A DNA stretch of 10,385 nt from Victivallales bacterium (GTDB lineage Bacteria > Verrucomicrobiota > Lentisphaeria > Oligosphaerales > Oligosphaeraceae). The position numbers and the translations under genes are program-made. The stretch lies in NCBI GenBank assembly GCA_900771165.1, contig CAAGMX010000353.1, forward strand, positions 1 to 10,385, written 5' to 3'. A model generated the notes under the pieces. It was not told the origin of the DNA. It was given only the letters and a program-made list of their open reading frames with translations, and ran no database searches. Positions 1 through 6,594 of the stretch are shown here, in pieces (within the stretch, counting starts at the first letter, position 1; every line of letters begins with the position of its first letter).

Positions 1-24
1 CTCCCGGAACCCCTTCCCCCCCCC

Positions 25-1119
25 GTGGATCTGGACCAGGCCGCAGGGCACCAGCCCTCCCCCCTCTGCCTCCAATGGCAGGAATCCCTGGCCAGGAAAT
101 TCTCCCGGAATCCCCACGGATTGACCAAATATGCCGAGGAGTGCCGCCGGGCCCTGCGCATGGCGGAACGCACCCTGCTGCAGCTGGCCGGGGCGGAGGA
201 GAAGGACACGGGCCTCCTCTGGTGCGCCAATGGCACCGCCGCCCTGAATCTGGCCTTGCGGGGCTACCCCTTCCCCCGGGAAGACTCCCTCCTCGCCCTG
301 GATGCCGGGGGACATCACGCCCTCACGGAAACGGCACGCAGCCTCGCCAGACCCCTCTTCCCCTTCCTCCTGGAAGATTCCGGCAGACTCCCCGAAACCC
401 TCCCGGAATCCACCGCCCTGGCCGCCTTCTCCCTGGTCAACAACGAAACCGGACTCCTCTGGGACGGGGATCCTTCCCCGCTGCCCAGGGAATGCCCCAT
501 TCTGCTGGACGCCTGCCAGGCCTTCGGGAAACATCCCCTCCCCTGGAACTCACCCCAGGTGAAGATGATGGTGCTGTCCAGCCGGAAGCTGGGCGGGCCG
601 GCCACGGGAGCGGCCCTTCTCTATCGCAAGTCCCTGAAATTGAAGCCCTGGCTCACAGGCGGCGGGCAACAGGGAGGGATCTTAGGGGGCACGGTGGATG
701 TGGTGAACGCCCTGCTCTTCACCGCCGCCGCTCAGGAAGCCTGCCAGCACGCCCAGGAGGCCCTTGCCAGGGTCGCCGCCCTGAACCGCCTTCTTCGGGA
801 GGGAATCCAGGCTTTGGGCAAGGGACTGTGGCCCCTCTTCTCCCCTCCCCAGGCCTCCCCCTACATCCTCTATTTCGCCATTCCGGGATACCAGGGAGCC
901 CTGGTGGCCCGGCTTCTGGCGGAGAATCACGGCATTCTGGTGGGGACAGGCAGCGCCTGCACGGCGGAATCCGGAGAGACCAGCGCCCTCCTCCGGGCCC
1001 GGGGCGTCCCCGAGGATCTGGCCCGTTCCGCCCTCCGGGTCAGTCTCTCCCAGGAGAGCACCCCCCAGGAGATTCAGGCCTTTCTCCAGGCCCTTCCCCG
1101 GGTTCTCCAGGCGTACTGA
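25..1119 (+). CDS. Cysteine desulfurase-like aminotransferase class V (PLP enzyme), divergent
   Basis: This is a fold-type I PLP enzyme of the NifS/IscS/CsdA family, which removes sulfur from L-cysteine as an enzyme persulfide for Fe-S cluster or tRNA thiolation pathways in the cytosol. Numbered from the GTG at 25, visible motifs are LDQAAG near the N-terminus (family LDNAATT), a cofactor-stacking His97, VNNETG at 138-143, DACQ at 162-165, the Schiff-base lysine K188 in SSRKLGG (family SxHK), GGGQQGG at 212-218, and the persulfide cysteine C312 in GSACTAES. R338 in LRVSL fits the substrate-carboxylate arginine. Oddities: the usual His before the lysine is Arg, and the Arg of the family GGGQExGxRxGT motif is Leu220. 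The length (364 aa) is slightly short for the family. The frame stays open to base 1 and GTG 25 has no Shine-Dalgarno, so the true start may lie upstream, though the LDQAAG position suits a start here. Substrate and partner are unknown. Confidence 0.82.
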   Translation: MDLDQAAGHQPSPLCLQWQESLARKFSRNPHGLTKYAEECRRALRMAERTLLQLAGAEEKDTGLLWCANGTAALNLALRGYPFPREDSLLALDAGGHHALTETARSLARPLFPFLLEDSGRLPETLPESTALAAFSLVNNETGLLWDGDPSPLPRECPILLDACQAFGKHPLPWNSPQVKMMVLSSRKLGGPATGAALLYRKSLKLKPWLTGGGQQGGILGGTVDVVNALLFTAAAQEACQHAQEALARVAALNRLLREGIQALGKGLWPLFSPPQASPYILYFAIPGYQGALVARLLAENHGILVGTGSACTAESGETSALLRARGVPEDLARSALRVSLSQESTPQEIQAFLQALPRVLQAY

Positions 1120-1267
1120 TTCCCGGCCATTTCCCGGGAGAGAGGTGAGGGAAGGGGGGCATCCGTTCGGGGGGATGTTTCCGGGATTTCCCAGGCAGGA
1201 CGGAGGGAGGAAAAACCTTTGGAGGAAAGGGCACGAGATGAGGAACATGGATATACGTTAGAGCCGT

Positions 1268-3097
1268 ATGCCAAAACTTTGCGACAAATGCCATATCAAG
1301 CCGGCGGTGGTGCACATCCGTGCCATGACCCCCGACGGCCGCCGGGAAACCTCCAGCTACTGTCTGGATTGTGCCATGGAACTCTTCGGCCATGCCGATA
1401 TTCCTGCCGACTTCCGGGAGATGCTGGATGAGCTGTTCCAGCTGGAGAAAAATCTGAAGAAGCACGCCCGGAAACCCAGGCCGGAGAAGAAGAAGGAAGC
1501 CGCTCCCCCCACCTGCCACCACTGCGGATGCGTCGCCGGGGAATCCTACGAAAAGTGCGGATACTGCTTCGCCTCCCTGCGCCCCTTCTTCACCAAACGA
1601 CTTCCCCTCCAGCAGGACGGACGCACCCCCGTTGCCCCTCCCGCCCGCCTGGGATGCGGCCCCAGAATCGCCTTCCCCGAAGAGGCCAACCGGGCCCGGC
1701 AGCTGGGAAAACTCCTCCTGATCCGGGAAACCTCCTTCCTGAAAGGACGGCTGGACGGCGTGGAATCGGTCCAGGATGAAATCTCCGCCCTGCGCCAGGA
1801 AATCATGCAGGCGGCCCTGGCCCACCGCCTCCAGAACACCCTTCCCTACCTGCCGTCTCTTCTGGGAAAGCCCCACCGCACCTTCCACGGGGGCACGCTC
1901 TTCCCCTTCCTCGAAAGCGAGGAGACGAAACAGGCCACTCCCCTGATCCGCCTGGCCTTCTCCCAGCAGATCTACCGCACCCTGGTGGATCCCCCGGGAG
2001 GCTTCCCCGACGATCCTGAGGCCTGCCGGAGGAAGACGGAGGAGCTCCTCGCCCTCTCCCCCGCCTTCCGGGGCGGCTACCGGTGGGAGGGAGAACCCGC
2101 CATCTTCTCCGCCAACGGCAGCATCCGGGCCCTCTGCGGGCGCACCGAGGATGGCGTCCCTGCCGTGGCGGACGGACGCATCACCTTCTCCCTGACCGTC
2201 CTTCCCGGGGAAGGGAGGCTCCTCTCCCTGAACACCCACGACCTGATGGCGGACTGGGAAAACCACTATCACTTCTTCCAGGATCCCATGCTGGGGTTCT
2301 TCCATCCCCTGGGGGGCATCTGCCGGGCCGCCTATCGCCTGGTCCTCACCCTCCACCTCCCTGCCCTCATGGCCCTGATGGGCCGGCAACGCCTCCAGAA
2401 TGTCCTCCACTACCTGGAGGGCTTCATCCCGGACGGCACCCAGTCCCCCTCCCTCTTCCTGGATTCCCCTCCTTTCCTCCAGGGAGACTCCGAGGAAGCC
2501 TTCCCCAGCGGATTCCTGATCCTCAAGGACTGCACCACAGAGTGGGACAATTTCCCCGCCCGTGTGAAGCGGCTCTCCCAGATTGTCCAGACCCTGGAGA
2601 AGCGGGAGAAGCAGGCCCGGAACTGGTTCCTGCACCACAGCGATGGCCGGGAAAATCTTCTGGACGCCATCAGTCAGTCCCGGGCTCTGCTGCGGGGCGC
2701 CCGGACCCTGTCTTTGGCGGAACTCGGCACCGCCCTTTCCCGGCTTTGGCTGGGGCAGGAGCTGGGATGCTTCCCCTCCCTGCCGCGTCAGCGCATCCTG
2801 CGGGCTGTGGGCTTCCTCCTGGACCGCCTGGTCCAGGGCCCCGTCTCTGCTCCCCTGCCCCCGCAGCCCCTCTGCCGGAAGAAGCTTCCACTGTCGGATC
2901 CCCGGGAAGAGGCCTATTGTCGCCCCACCTGGGAGCGCAGTCTCCTTTCCTGGGAAGAGCAGCTCTCCCGCACCCCCGCCCCTCCCCAGGGTGCCGCCGC
3001 CAAGGAATACGGAAAGCTGATCCGCCAGCGCAACCAGGAAACCACGGAGCGGATTCGCCAGATTCTCGAAACCCCTGAGCCGGAGGATCCCGCATGA
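1268..3097 (+). CDS. McsA-like zinc-finger protein fused to a degenerate McsB-like (protein-arginine kinase) domain
   Basis: The N-terminus matches McsA, the zinc-binding activator of the protein-arginine kinase McsB. One four-cysteine site is C5/C8 with C32/C35, a second is C83/C86 with C97/C100, and a weak UVR-like helix pair follows at about 142-182. From about 205 to 525 the sequence follows the McsB guanido-kinase fold. Residues 343-367 align without gaps to the McsB active-site strand and helix, keeping R357 and HLPAL (363-367). GDSEEA at 406-411 corresponds to McsB GEGSEA, and the following helices (about 431-500) match McsB spacing, ending in LWLGQELG. The CPTNxGTG catalytic loop is replaced by other residues (L348 sits at the catalytic Cys) and no NEEDH motif is visible, so phosphotransfer is unlikely. 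A charged helical tail (about 577-605) ends the protein. ATG 1268 is the furthest possible start, since a stop codon in frame lies at 1259. It leads the ABC exporter genes with a 4-bp overlap. A regulatory or scaffold role is inferred. Confidence 0.75.
   Translation: MPKLCDKCHIKPAVVHIRAMTPDGRRETSSYCLDCAMELFGHADIPADFREMLDELFQLEKNLKKHARKPRPEKKKEAAPPTCHHCGCVAGESYEKCGYCFASLRPFFTKRLPLQQDGRTPVAPPARLGCGPRIAFPEEANRARQLGKLLLIRETSFLKGRLDGVESVQDEISALRQEIMQAALAHRLQNTLPYLPSLLGKPHRTFHGGTLFPFLESEETKQATPLIRLAFSQQIYRTLVDPPGGFPDDPEACRRKTEELLALSPAFRGGYRWEGEPAIFSANGSIRALCGRTEDGVPAVADGRITFSLTVLPGEGRLLSLNTHDLMADWENHYHFFQDPMLGFFHPLGGICRAAYRLVLTLHLPALMALMGRQRLQNVLHYLEGFIPDGTQSPSLFLDSPPFLQGDSEEAFPSGFLILKDCTTEWDNFPARVKRLSQIVQTLEKREKQARNWFLHHSDGRENLLDAISQSRALLRGARTLSLAELGTALSRLWLGQELGCFPSLPRQRILRAVGFLLDRLVQGPVSAPLPPQPLCRKKLPLSDPREEAYCRPTWERSLLSWEEQLSRTPAPPQGAAAKEYGKLIRQRNQETTERIRQILETPEPEDPA
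3082..3086 (+). promoter_or_regulatory. Shine-Dalgarno GGAGG for the ABC ATPase gene
   Basis: A GGAGG sits 7 nt before ATG 3094, inside the last codons of the upstream McsA/McsB-like gene. It fixes the start of the ABC ATPase and shows that this organism uses Shine-Dalgarno sites. Together with the 4-bp ATGA overlap it points to translational coupling. Confidence 0.75.
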
Positions 3098-3819
3098 GCG
3101 TCCCCCTGAAGATCCAGGGTATTGCCAAGGGCTTTGCGGGGGTTCCCGTGCTCCAGGACATTTCCTTTTCCCTGGAGCATCCCCAGGTGGTGGCCCTGCT
3201 GGGAGCCAACGGAGCCGGAAAATCCACGCTGATGCGCATTCTGGCGGGGATTCTTCCCCCGGACAAGGGCACCGTGGAGATCGCAGGACATTCCCTGGAG
3301 GCGGAGCCGGAGCAGGCCCGCCGCAGCCTGGGCTACCTGCCGGAAACCGCCCCCTTCGCCTCCGGATTCCGGGTGGAGGAACTCCTCCGCTTCACCGCCC
3401 AGGCCCAGGGCCTCCGGGGAACCCAGGCGAACCAGGCCCTAAAAACGGTTCTGGCGGATTGCGGACTCTCCCCTGTGGCCCACCGCATCTGCGACCACCT
3501 CTCCAAAGGGTATCGACGCCGGCTGGGGCTGGCCCAGGCCCTGATTCATCGCCCCCCTCTCCTGATGCTGGACGAACCCACCGACGGCCTGGATCCCATC
3601 CAGAAGAACGCCGCCCGGGCACTGCTCCGGCAGCTGGGAACACAACACGCCCTCCTGCTCTCCACCCATCTCCTGGAAGAGGTGCCCCTGATCTGCGACC
3701 GGGTCCTCATCCTCCAGGGAGGACGCCTGGCCTACGACGGCCCCGTCCCCCAGGATCTGGAGCAGCGCTTCCTGGAGGGTGCCCCTTCCTCTTCCTCTGA
3801 AATCCCAGGGGCGTCCTGA
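3094..3819 (+). CDS. ABC transporter ATP-binding protein (GldA/NatA-like, ABC-2 type)
   Basis: This is the nucleotide-binding subunit that powers the membrane protein encoded next. The 241-aa length is a little below the usual 250-310. Motifs are Walker A GANGAGKST at 37-45 (K43), a YLPE sequence at 81-84 in place of the usual Q-loop glutamine (common in GldA/NatA-type subunits), the signature LSKGY at 136-140, Walker B LLMLDEP at 156-162 with catalytic E161, a D-loop GLD at 165-167 and the switch histidine H192 in STHLLEE. All residues needed for ATP hydrolysis are present. The start ATG overlaps the previous stop (ATGA) and has a GGAGG site 7 nt upstream. The serine-rich tail (232-235) follows the conserved fold. 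The exporter's substrate cannot be read from the sequence; relatives serve gliding machinery in Bacteroidota and unknown functions elsewhere. Confidence 0.93.
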   Translation: MSVPLKIQGIAKGFAGVPVLQDISFSLEHPQVVALLGANGAGKSTLMRILAGILPPDKGTVEIAGHSLEAEPEQARRSLGYLPETAPFASGFRVEELLRFTAQAQGLRGTQANQALKTVLADCGLSPVAHRICDHLSKGYRRRLGLAQALIHRPPLLMLDEPTDGLDPIQKNAARALLRQLGTQHALLLSTHLLEEVPLICDRVLILQGGRLAYDGPVPQDLEQRFLEGAPSSSSEIPGAS

Positions 3820-3846
3820 TTGCCCGAAGCCCCCTCTCCTCCCACG

Positions 3847-6333
3847 ATGCTCCACGCCTTTTGTCTCTCCCTGCGCCGGGAACTCTGGAAGATGCTGGTC
3901 ACCCCCCTGGCGGCGGCCATGCTGGTCTTCTATCTTCTCCTCAGCGGTGTGGCAACCCTGACCCTGGGGGGCTTCATCGAAGGGAACTCCGCCTCCCTTG
4001 ACGGCTTCTTCCCCTGGCAGCCCTGGCTCTTCCTCTTCCTCTGCGCCGCCCTCTCCATGGGCACCTGGGCCGAAGAATACCGCAGCGGCACGGCGGAAAC
4101 CCTCCTCTGCCTCCCGATCCCCCCACGCACTCTGGTACTGGCCAAATTCGCCGCCGGCCTCCTGCTTCTCGGCGCCGCACTCCTCTGCACCGCCCCCTTC
4201 CCCGTCACCTGCGCCATTCTGGGGGAGCCGGACTGGGGCCCCATTCTCACAGGCTATCTGGGATGTCTGCTGGCGGGAGGATTTTTCCTGGCCCTGGGCC
4301 AATGGGCCAGCATCCTCTCCGGCACCCAGTTCGTCAGTTTCCTCCTGGCCCTGCTCCTGGGCCTGGCCGTCATGCTGGCGGGCTTCCAGCCCACCAATCT
4401 CCTCCTGCTGAAATGGGGCATTCCGCCGGACATCCTGCGGTTCCTCTCCCGGGTAGGCGTCAGCAGTCACTTTGAACCCCTGGCCAGCGGACGCATTGCC
4501 CTCAAGGACCTGGCCTTCTTCTGCTGCGGGGCCGCCTGCTTCCTCCTCCTCACCGCACTCCGACTCCGGCAACGGCACGCCACCCCCAGGAAACGCCACA
4601 CCCCCGCCACCCTGGCTCTCTGCCTGGCTCTCCTGATCCTCCCCCTCCTCCTGGAATCCTGCCCCTGGCAGTGGGACTGCACCCAGGACAAACTCTATAC
4701 CCTGGACCAGGGAAGCCTCCAGATCCTGGAGGAACTGCAGCAGCCGGTGGAAGTCACCCTGGTCTTCTCCCAGAACCATCCCGAACTCTCCAGCGTGGTC
4801 CGGCGCCACGCCGCCTGGACCCGGGAGCTGCTGCGGGAATTTGCCGCCCGGAGTCACGGCAAGCTTCGGCTCCGGGAATTTGTGCCCGACACCTCCGACC
4901 AGCAGGACCAGGCTTCCGCCCTGGGTATGGCGCCCCGGATCGGCAGCCTGGGAGACCTGTGGTTCCTAGGCATCCAGGCCTCTCCCCTGCCCCCGGATGC
5001 CGGCCAGACGGAGGTTCTGCCCTGGCTGGATCCCGAGGATGCCCCCTCCCTGGAGTGCCAGCTGGCCCGGGCCATTGCCAGCACCCAGCGGCAGGGAAAG
5101 CGGCGCCTGGGGCTCCTCTCCACCCTCACCCTGCTGGAAACCCCGGATCCCGAAAAGCGCATCCTGCTGCCCACCTGGTGGACCATCCAGCAGCTGGAGG
5201 GAGAATTCCAGCTGGTCACCCTGGATCCCCGCAAGCCTCTGCCCCCTGAACTGGACGCCGTCCTCCTTGTCCATCCCAAGGAACTCTCCCCGGAATTTCT
5301 GGAGAGTCTCCTGGCCTTCCACCAGAACGGGGGCGGCCTGTTTTTGGCCCTGGATCCCCTGAGCCAGGTGGAAATCCAGCAGAGCAACGGCTTGCGGCCG
5401 CCCCGGCCCTCCCTTCTTCCCGCCCCTCTGGCGGAGTTCTGGGGAGTGGACTTTGCCCAGGGCGTGGTGCTGGCGGACCGCACCCTGGCCTCCCCCACCA
5501 CCAACACCCGGAAGGGCCTGGAAACCCTGCCCACCGTCCTCACCCTCAAGGCGGAGTGCCTGGCGAAGGAGGCCCCCGTCACCAGTTACCTCCGCTCCCT
5601 GACCCTGGCCTGCCCGGGAGAATTCCTCCTCCGCCAGGATTCCCCCGCCCGCCACATTCCCCTGGCCAATACCACCACCGACGCCCAGCGCCTGAAACCC
5701 TATCAGGCCCGGCGGGACGCCGCCGCCCTCCTTACCGACTTCCAGCCCGACGGCCAGGAACACATCCTGGCCCTGGAAATCCAGCCCCCCGCCCCCGCCG
5801 GAAAAGCCATCCTCCTGGCCGATGCCGACTGGCTCTATGACCCCGTCTGCGTCAACAAAACCACGGACGCCCAGGGAAGAGAACGGGAAATCCCCCTGAA
5901 CGACAACGCCAACCTCCTCCTCAACGCCCTGGAACATCTCTGCGGCGATGACACCCTCCTCCGGCTCCGCACCCGGGGCATCCGACGCCGAACCTTCACC
6001 ATCCTGGACGCCTGGGGAAGGGAGGTGGAGGAAAAACTCCGGGAACTGGAAGCCCAGGCCTACCAGGACAACGCTGACCTCAGGGCCCGGGGAAGAGCCC
6101 TCCTCCAGGGCAAAGACCAGGACGATCCCCAGGTGCAGCAACAGCTGGACGAGCTGAAGGCGGAGGACGACCTCCAGCAGCAGGAACTGAAGAAAAAACA
6201 GCGCGCCCTCTTCTTCCAACTGCGCCAGCGCCTCAATGGCGTCGTCAGCCGGGTCGCTTTCTGGAATCTCCTGCTGACCCCCGTGCTCCTGGCCCTCCTG
6301 GCCGCCTTCGTGGCCTGGAAACGACGCCGCTGA
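3847..6333 (+). CDS. GldF-GldG fusion: ABC-2 permease joined to GldG-type auxiliary domain
   Basis: Membrane subunit of the exporter energised by the preceding ATPase. Numbered from ATG 3847, residues 1-240 are an ABC-2/GldF-like permease with about six membrane segments (near 21-39, 58-74, 96-118, 134-152, 161-181, 220-239). A seventh segment at 255-271 and the following WDCTQDKLYTL (276-286) match the start of GldG proteins, where a DxTxxKxYTL motif follows the N-terminal anchor. The large extracytoplasmic GldG region (ABC_transp_aux type) covers about 290-700. A charged coiled coil follows at about 725-795, then a last membrane helix at about 805-825 and a KRRR end. GldF and GldG are usually separate proteins, and their summed length fits this fusion. 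A TTG at 3820, directly after the ATPase stop and behind an AGGGG, would add 9 residues; ATG 3847 was preferred because the protein then begins like GldF relatives. Substrate unknown. Confidence 0.85.
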   Translation: MLHAFCLSLRRELWKMLVTPLAAAMLVFYLLLSGVATLTLGGFIEGNSASLDGFFPWQPWLFLFLCAALSMGTWAEEYRSGTAETLLCLPIPPRTLVLAKFAAGLLLLGAALLCTAPFPVTCAILGEPDWGPILTGYLGCLLAGGFFLALGQWASILSGTQFVSFLLALLLGLAVMLAGFQPTNLLLLKWGIPPDILRFLSRVGVSSHFEPLASGRIALKDLAFFCCGAACFLLLTALRLRQRHATPRKRHTPATLALCLALLILPLLLESCPWQWDCTQDKLYTLDQGSLQILEELQQPVEVTLVFSQNHPELSSVVRRHAAWTRELLREFAARSHGKLRLREFVPDTSDQQDQASALGMAPRIGSLGDLWFLGIQASPLPPDAGQTEVLPWLDPEDAPSLECQLARAIASTQRQGKRRLGLLSTLTLLETPDPEKRILLPTWWTIQQLEGEFQLVTLDPRKPLPPELDAVLLVHPKELSPEFLESLLAFHQNGGGLFLALDPLSQVEIQQSNGLRPPRPSLLPAPLAEFWGVDFAQGVVLADRTLASPTTNTRKGLETLPTVLTLKAECLAKEAPVTSYLRSLTLACPGEFLLRQDSPARHIPLANTTTDAQRLKPYQARRDAAALLTDFQPDGQEHILALEIQPPAPAGKAILLADADWLYDPVCVNKTTDAQGREREIPLNDNANLLLNALEHLCGDDTLLRLRTRGIRRRTFTILDAWGREVEEKLRELEAQAYQDNADLRARGRALLQGKDQDDPQVQQQLDELKAEDDLQQQELKKKQRALFFQLRQRLNGVVSRVAFWNLLLTPVLLALLAAFVAWKRRR

Positions 6334-6390
6334 CCCGGATAAGCCCCAGGGCCGAAAAGGCCGCGAATGGAAAAAGCGTGCCGTCTTCAT

Positions 6391-6418
6391 TTGTAAAATA
6401 GACAAAAATAGTTATAGT
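6391..6418 (+). promoter_or_regulatory. Candidate sigma70-type promoter for the tcdA leader
   Basis: TTGTAA at 6391-6396 (-35, four of six consensus bases) and TATAGT at 6413-6418 (-10, five of six) are separated by 16 bp. They lie in the only AT-rich stretch of the 6334-6594 gap. Transcription would begin near 6424-6426, just before the first hairpin of the leader. Between the gldFG stop and this site there is only a short GGCC hairpin (6350-6362) without a T tract, so read-through from upstream is also possible. Confidence 0.55.
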
Positions 6419-6431
6419 GTATCAAAACACG

Positions 6432-6480
6432 CTGACAGAAGGCTCTTCCCCTGAAAGAACAAGGATGGCCCCTCTGTCAG
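6432..6480 (+). repeat. Inverted repeat, hairpin 1 of the tcdA leader
   Basis: The arms CTGACAGA (6432-6439) and TCTGTCAG (6473-6480) are perfectly complementary over 8 bp. A mismatch at 6440/6472 is followed by two more pairs (6441-6442 with 6470-6471). The 27-nt interior contains the CTCTTCCCC sequence that also occurs just before the tcdA start codon, and a small TCTT/AAGA pairing (6444-6447 with 6455-6458). No T tract follows, so this is not a terminator by itself. Confidence 0.6.
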
Positions 6481-6590
6481 AATCCCTTTGGGGACGGAGA
6501 GTCGTTCCCGGCGGAAAATCCCCCCCCCTCTTTCCGCTGGAGAACCAAATTATCACTCTCCGTCCCCTTTTTTTTGCCCTGCTCTTCCCC
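6442..6590 (+). repeat. Direct repeat GCTCTTCCCC flanking the terminator
   Basis: The 10-mer GCTCTTCCCC occurs at 6442-6451 in the loop of hairpin 1 and again at 6581-6590, five bases before the tcdA start codon. Both copies can pair with the terminator 5' arm (GGGGA plus AGAG around a CGG bulge at 6495-6497). The + strand is C/T-rich, so a chance repeat cannot be excluded. Confidence 0.45.
6490..6575 (+). terminator. Intrinsic terminator with nested hairpin and U8 tract
   Basis: GGGGACGGAGAGT (6490-6502) is perfectly complementary to ACTCTCCGTCCCC (6555-6567), a 13-bp GC-rich stem immediately followed by eight T (6568-6575). The long interior is itself folded by a second stem (6508-6517 with 6531-6540). 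The T tract lies only on the + strand side, so it works in the + direction. It ends 19 bases before the ATG of tcdA, so if it were fully efficient it would block transcription of tcdA from the upstream promoter. This makes attenuation, or a further promoter beyond it, likely. It may also end read-through from the gldFG operon. Confidence 0.7.
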
Positions 6591-6594
6591 ATCT

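Larger units (their letters stand above)
6425..6575 (+). ncRNA. Candidate structured leader RNA or small RNA upstream of tcdA (about 150 nt)
   Basis: An RNA starting at the candidate promoter and ending in the T tract would be about 150 nt. It would contain hairpin 1, closed by CTGACAGA (6432-6439) with TCTGTCAG (6473-6480), and a nested hairpin 2 (6490-6567) followed by eight T. Inside hairpin 2 the segment 6508-6517 pairs with 6531-6540 (one G-U pair), with a loop holding nine consecutive C. An alternative pairing exists: CTCT (6443-6446) and TCCCC (6447-6451) in the hairpin 1 loop can pair with AGAG (6498-6501) and GGGGA (6490-6494), which would open the terminator stem. I do not recognise a known riboswitch or housekeeping RNA such as 6S, SRP, RNase P or tmRNA. 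It could be a terminated small RNA, an attenuator of tcdA, or both. Structure is seen in the sequence; function is inferred. Confidence 0.45.

Noticed and set aside
1228..1243. Possible sigma54 site (GGGCACG) upstream of the McsA/McsB-like gene
   Set aside because: The -24 half is good but the -12 half reads GAGG where TTGC is needed, so the invariant GC is missing.
1219..1261. TTGGAG and GATATA/TATACG as a sigma70 promoter for the McsA/McsB-like gene
   Set aside because: The spacing is 25-27 bp, too long for a normal promoter.
1040..2638. Long reading frame on the - strand opposite the McsA/McsB-like gene
   Set aside because: Its composition is Gly/Glu/Gln-rich with no recognisable motif, and the + strand frame has clear zinc-finger and McsB motifs. 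High GC content produces such mirror frames.
6350..6362. GGCC-GAAAA-GGCC hairpin after gldFG as a terminator
   Set aside because: Only a 4-bp stem and followed by purines, not a T tract.
4966..6405. Long reading frame on the - strand opposite the gldFG fusion
   Set aside because: Glycine-rich translation without domains, fully mirrored by a well-supported membrane protein on the + strand.
6425..6575. Identity as 6S RNA, SRP RNA, or a SAM, TPP or c-di-GMP riboswitch
   Set aside because: No conserved core motifs of these classes were seen, and the two separate hairpins do not match the 6S closing stem.
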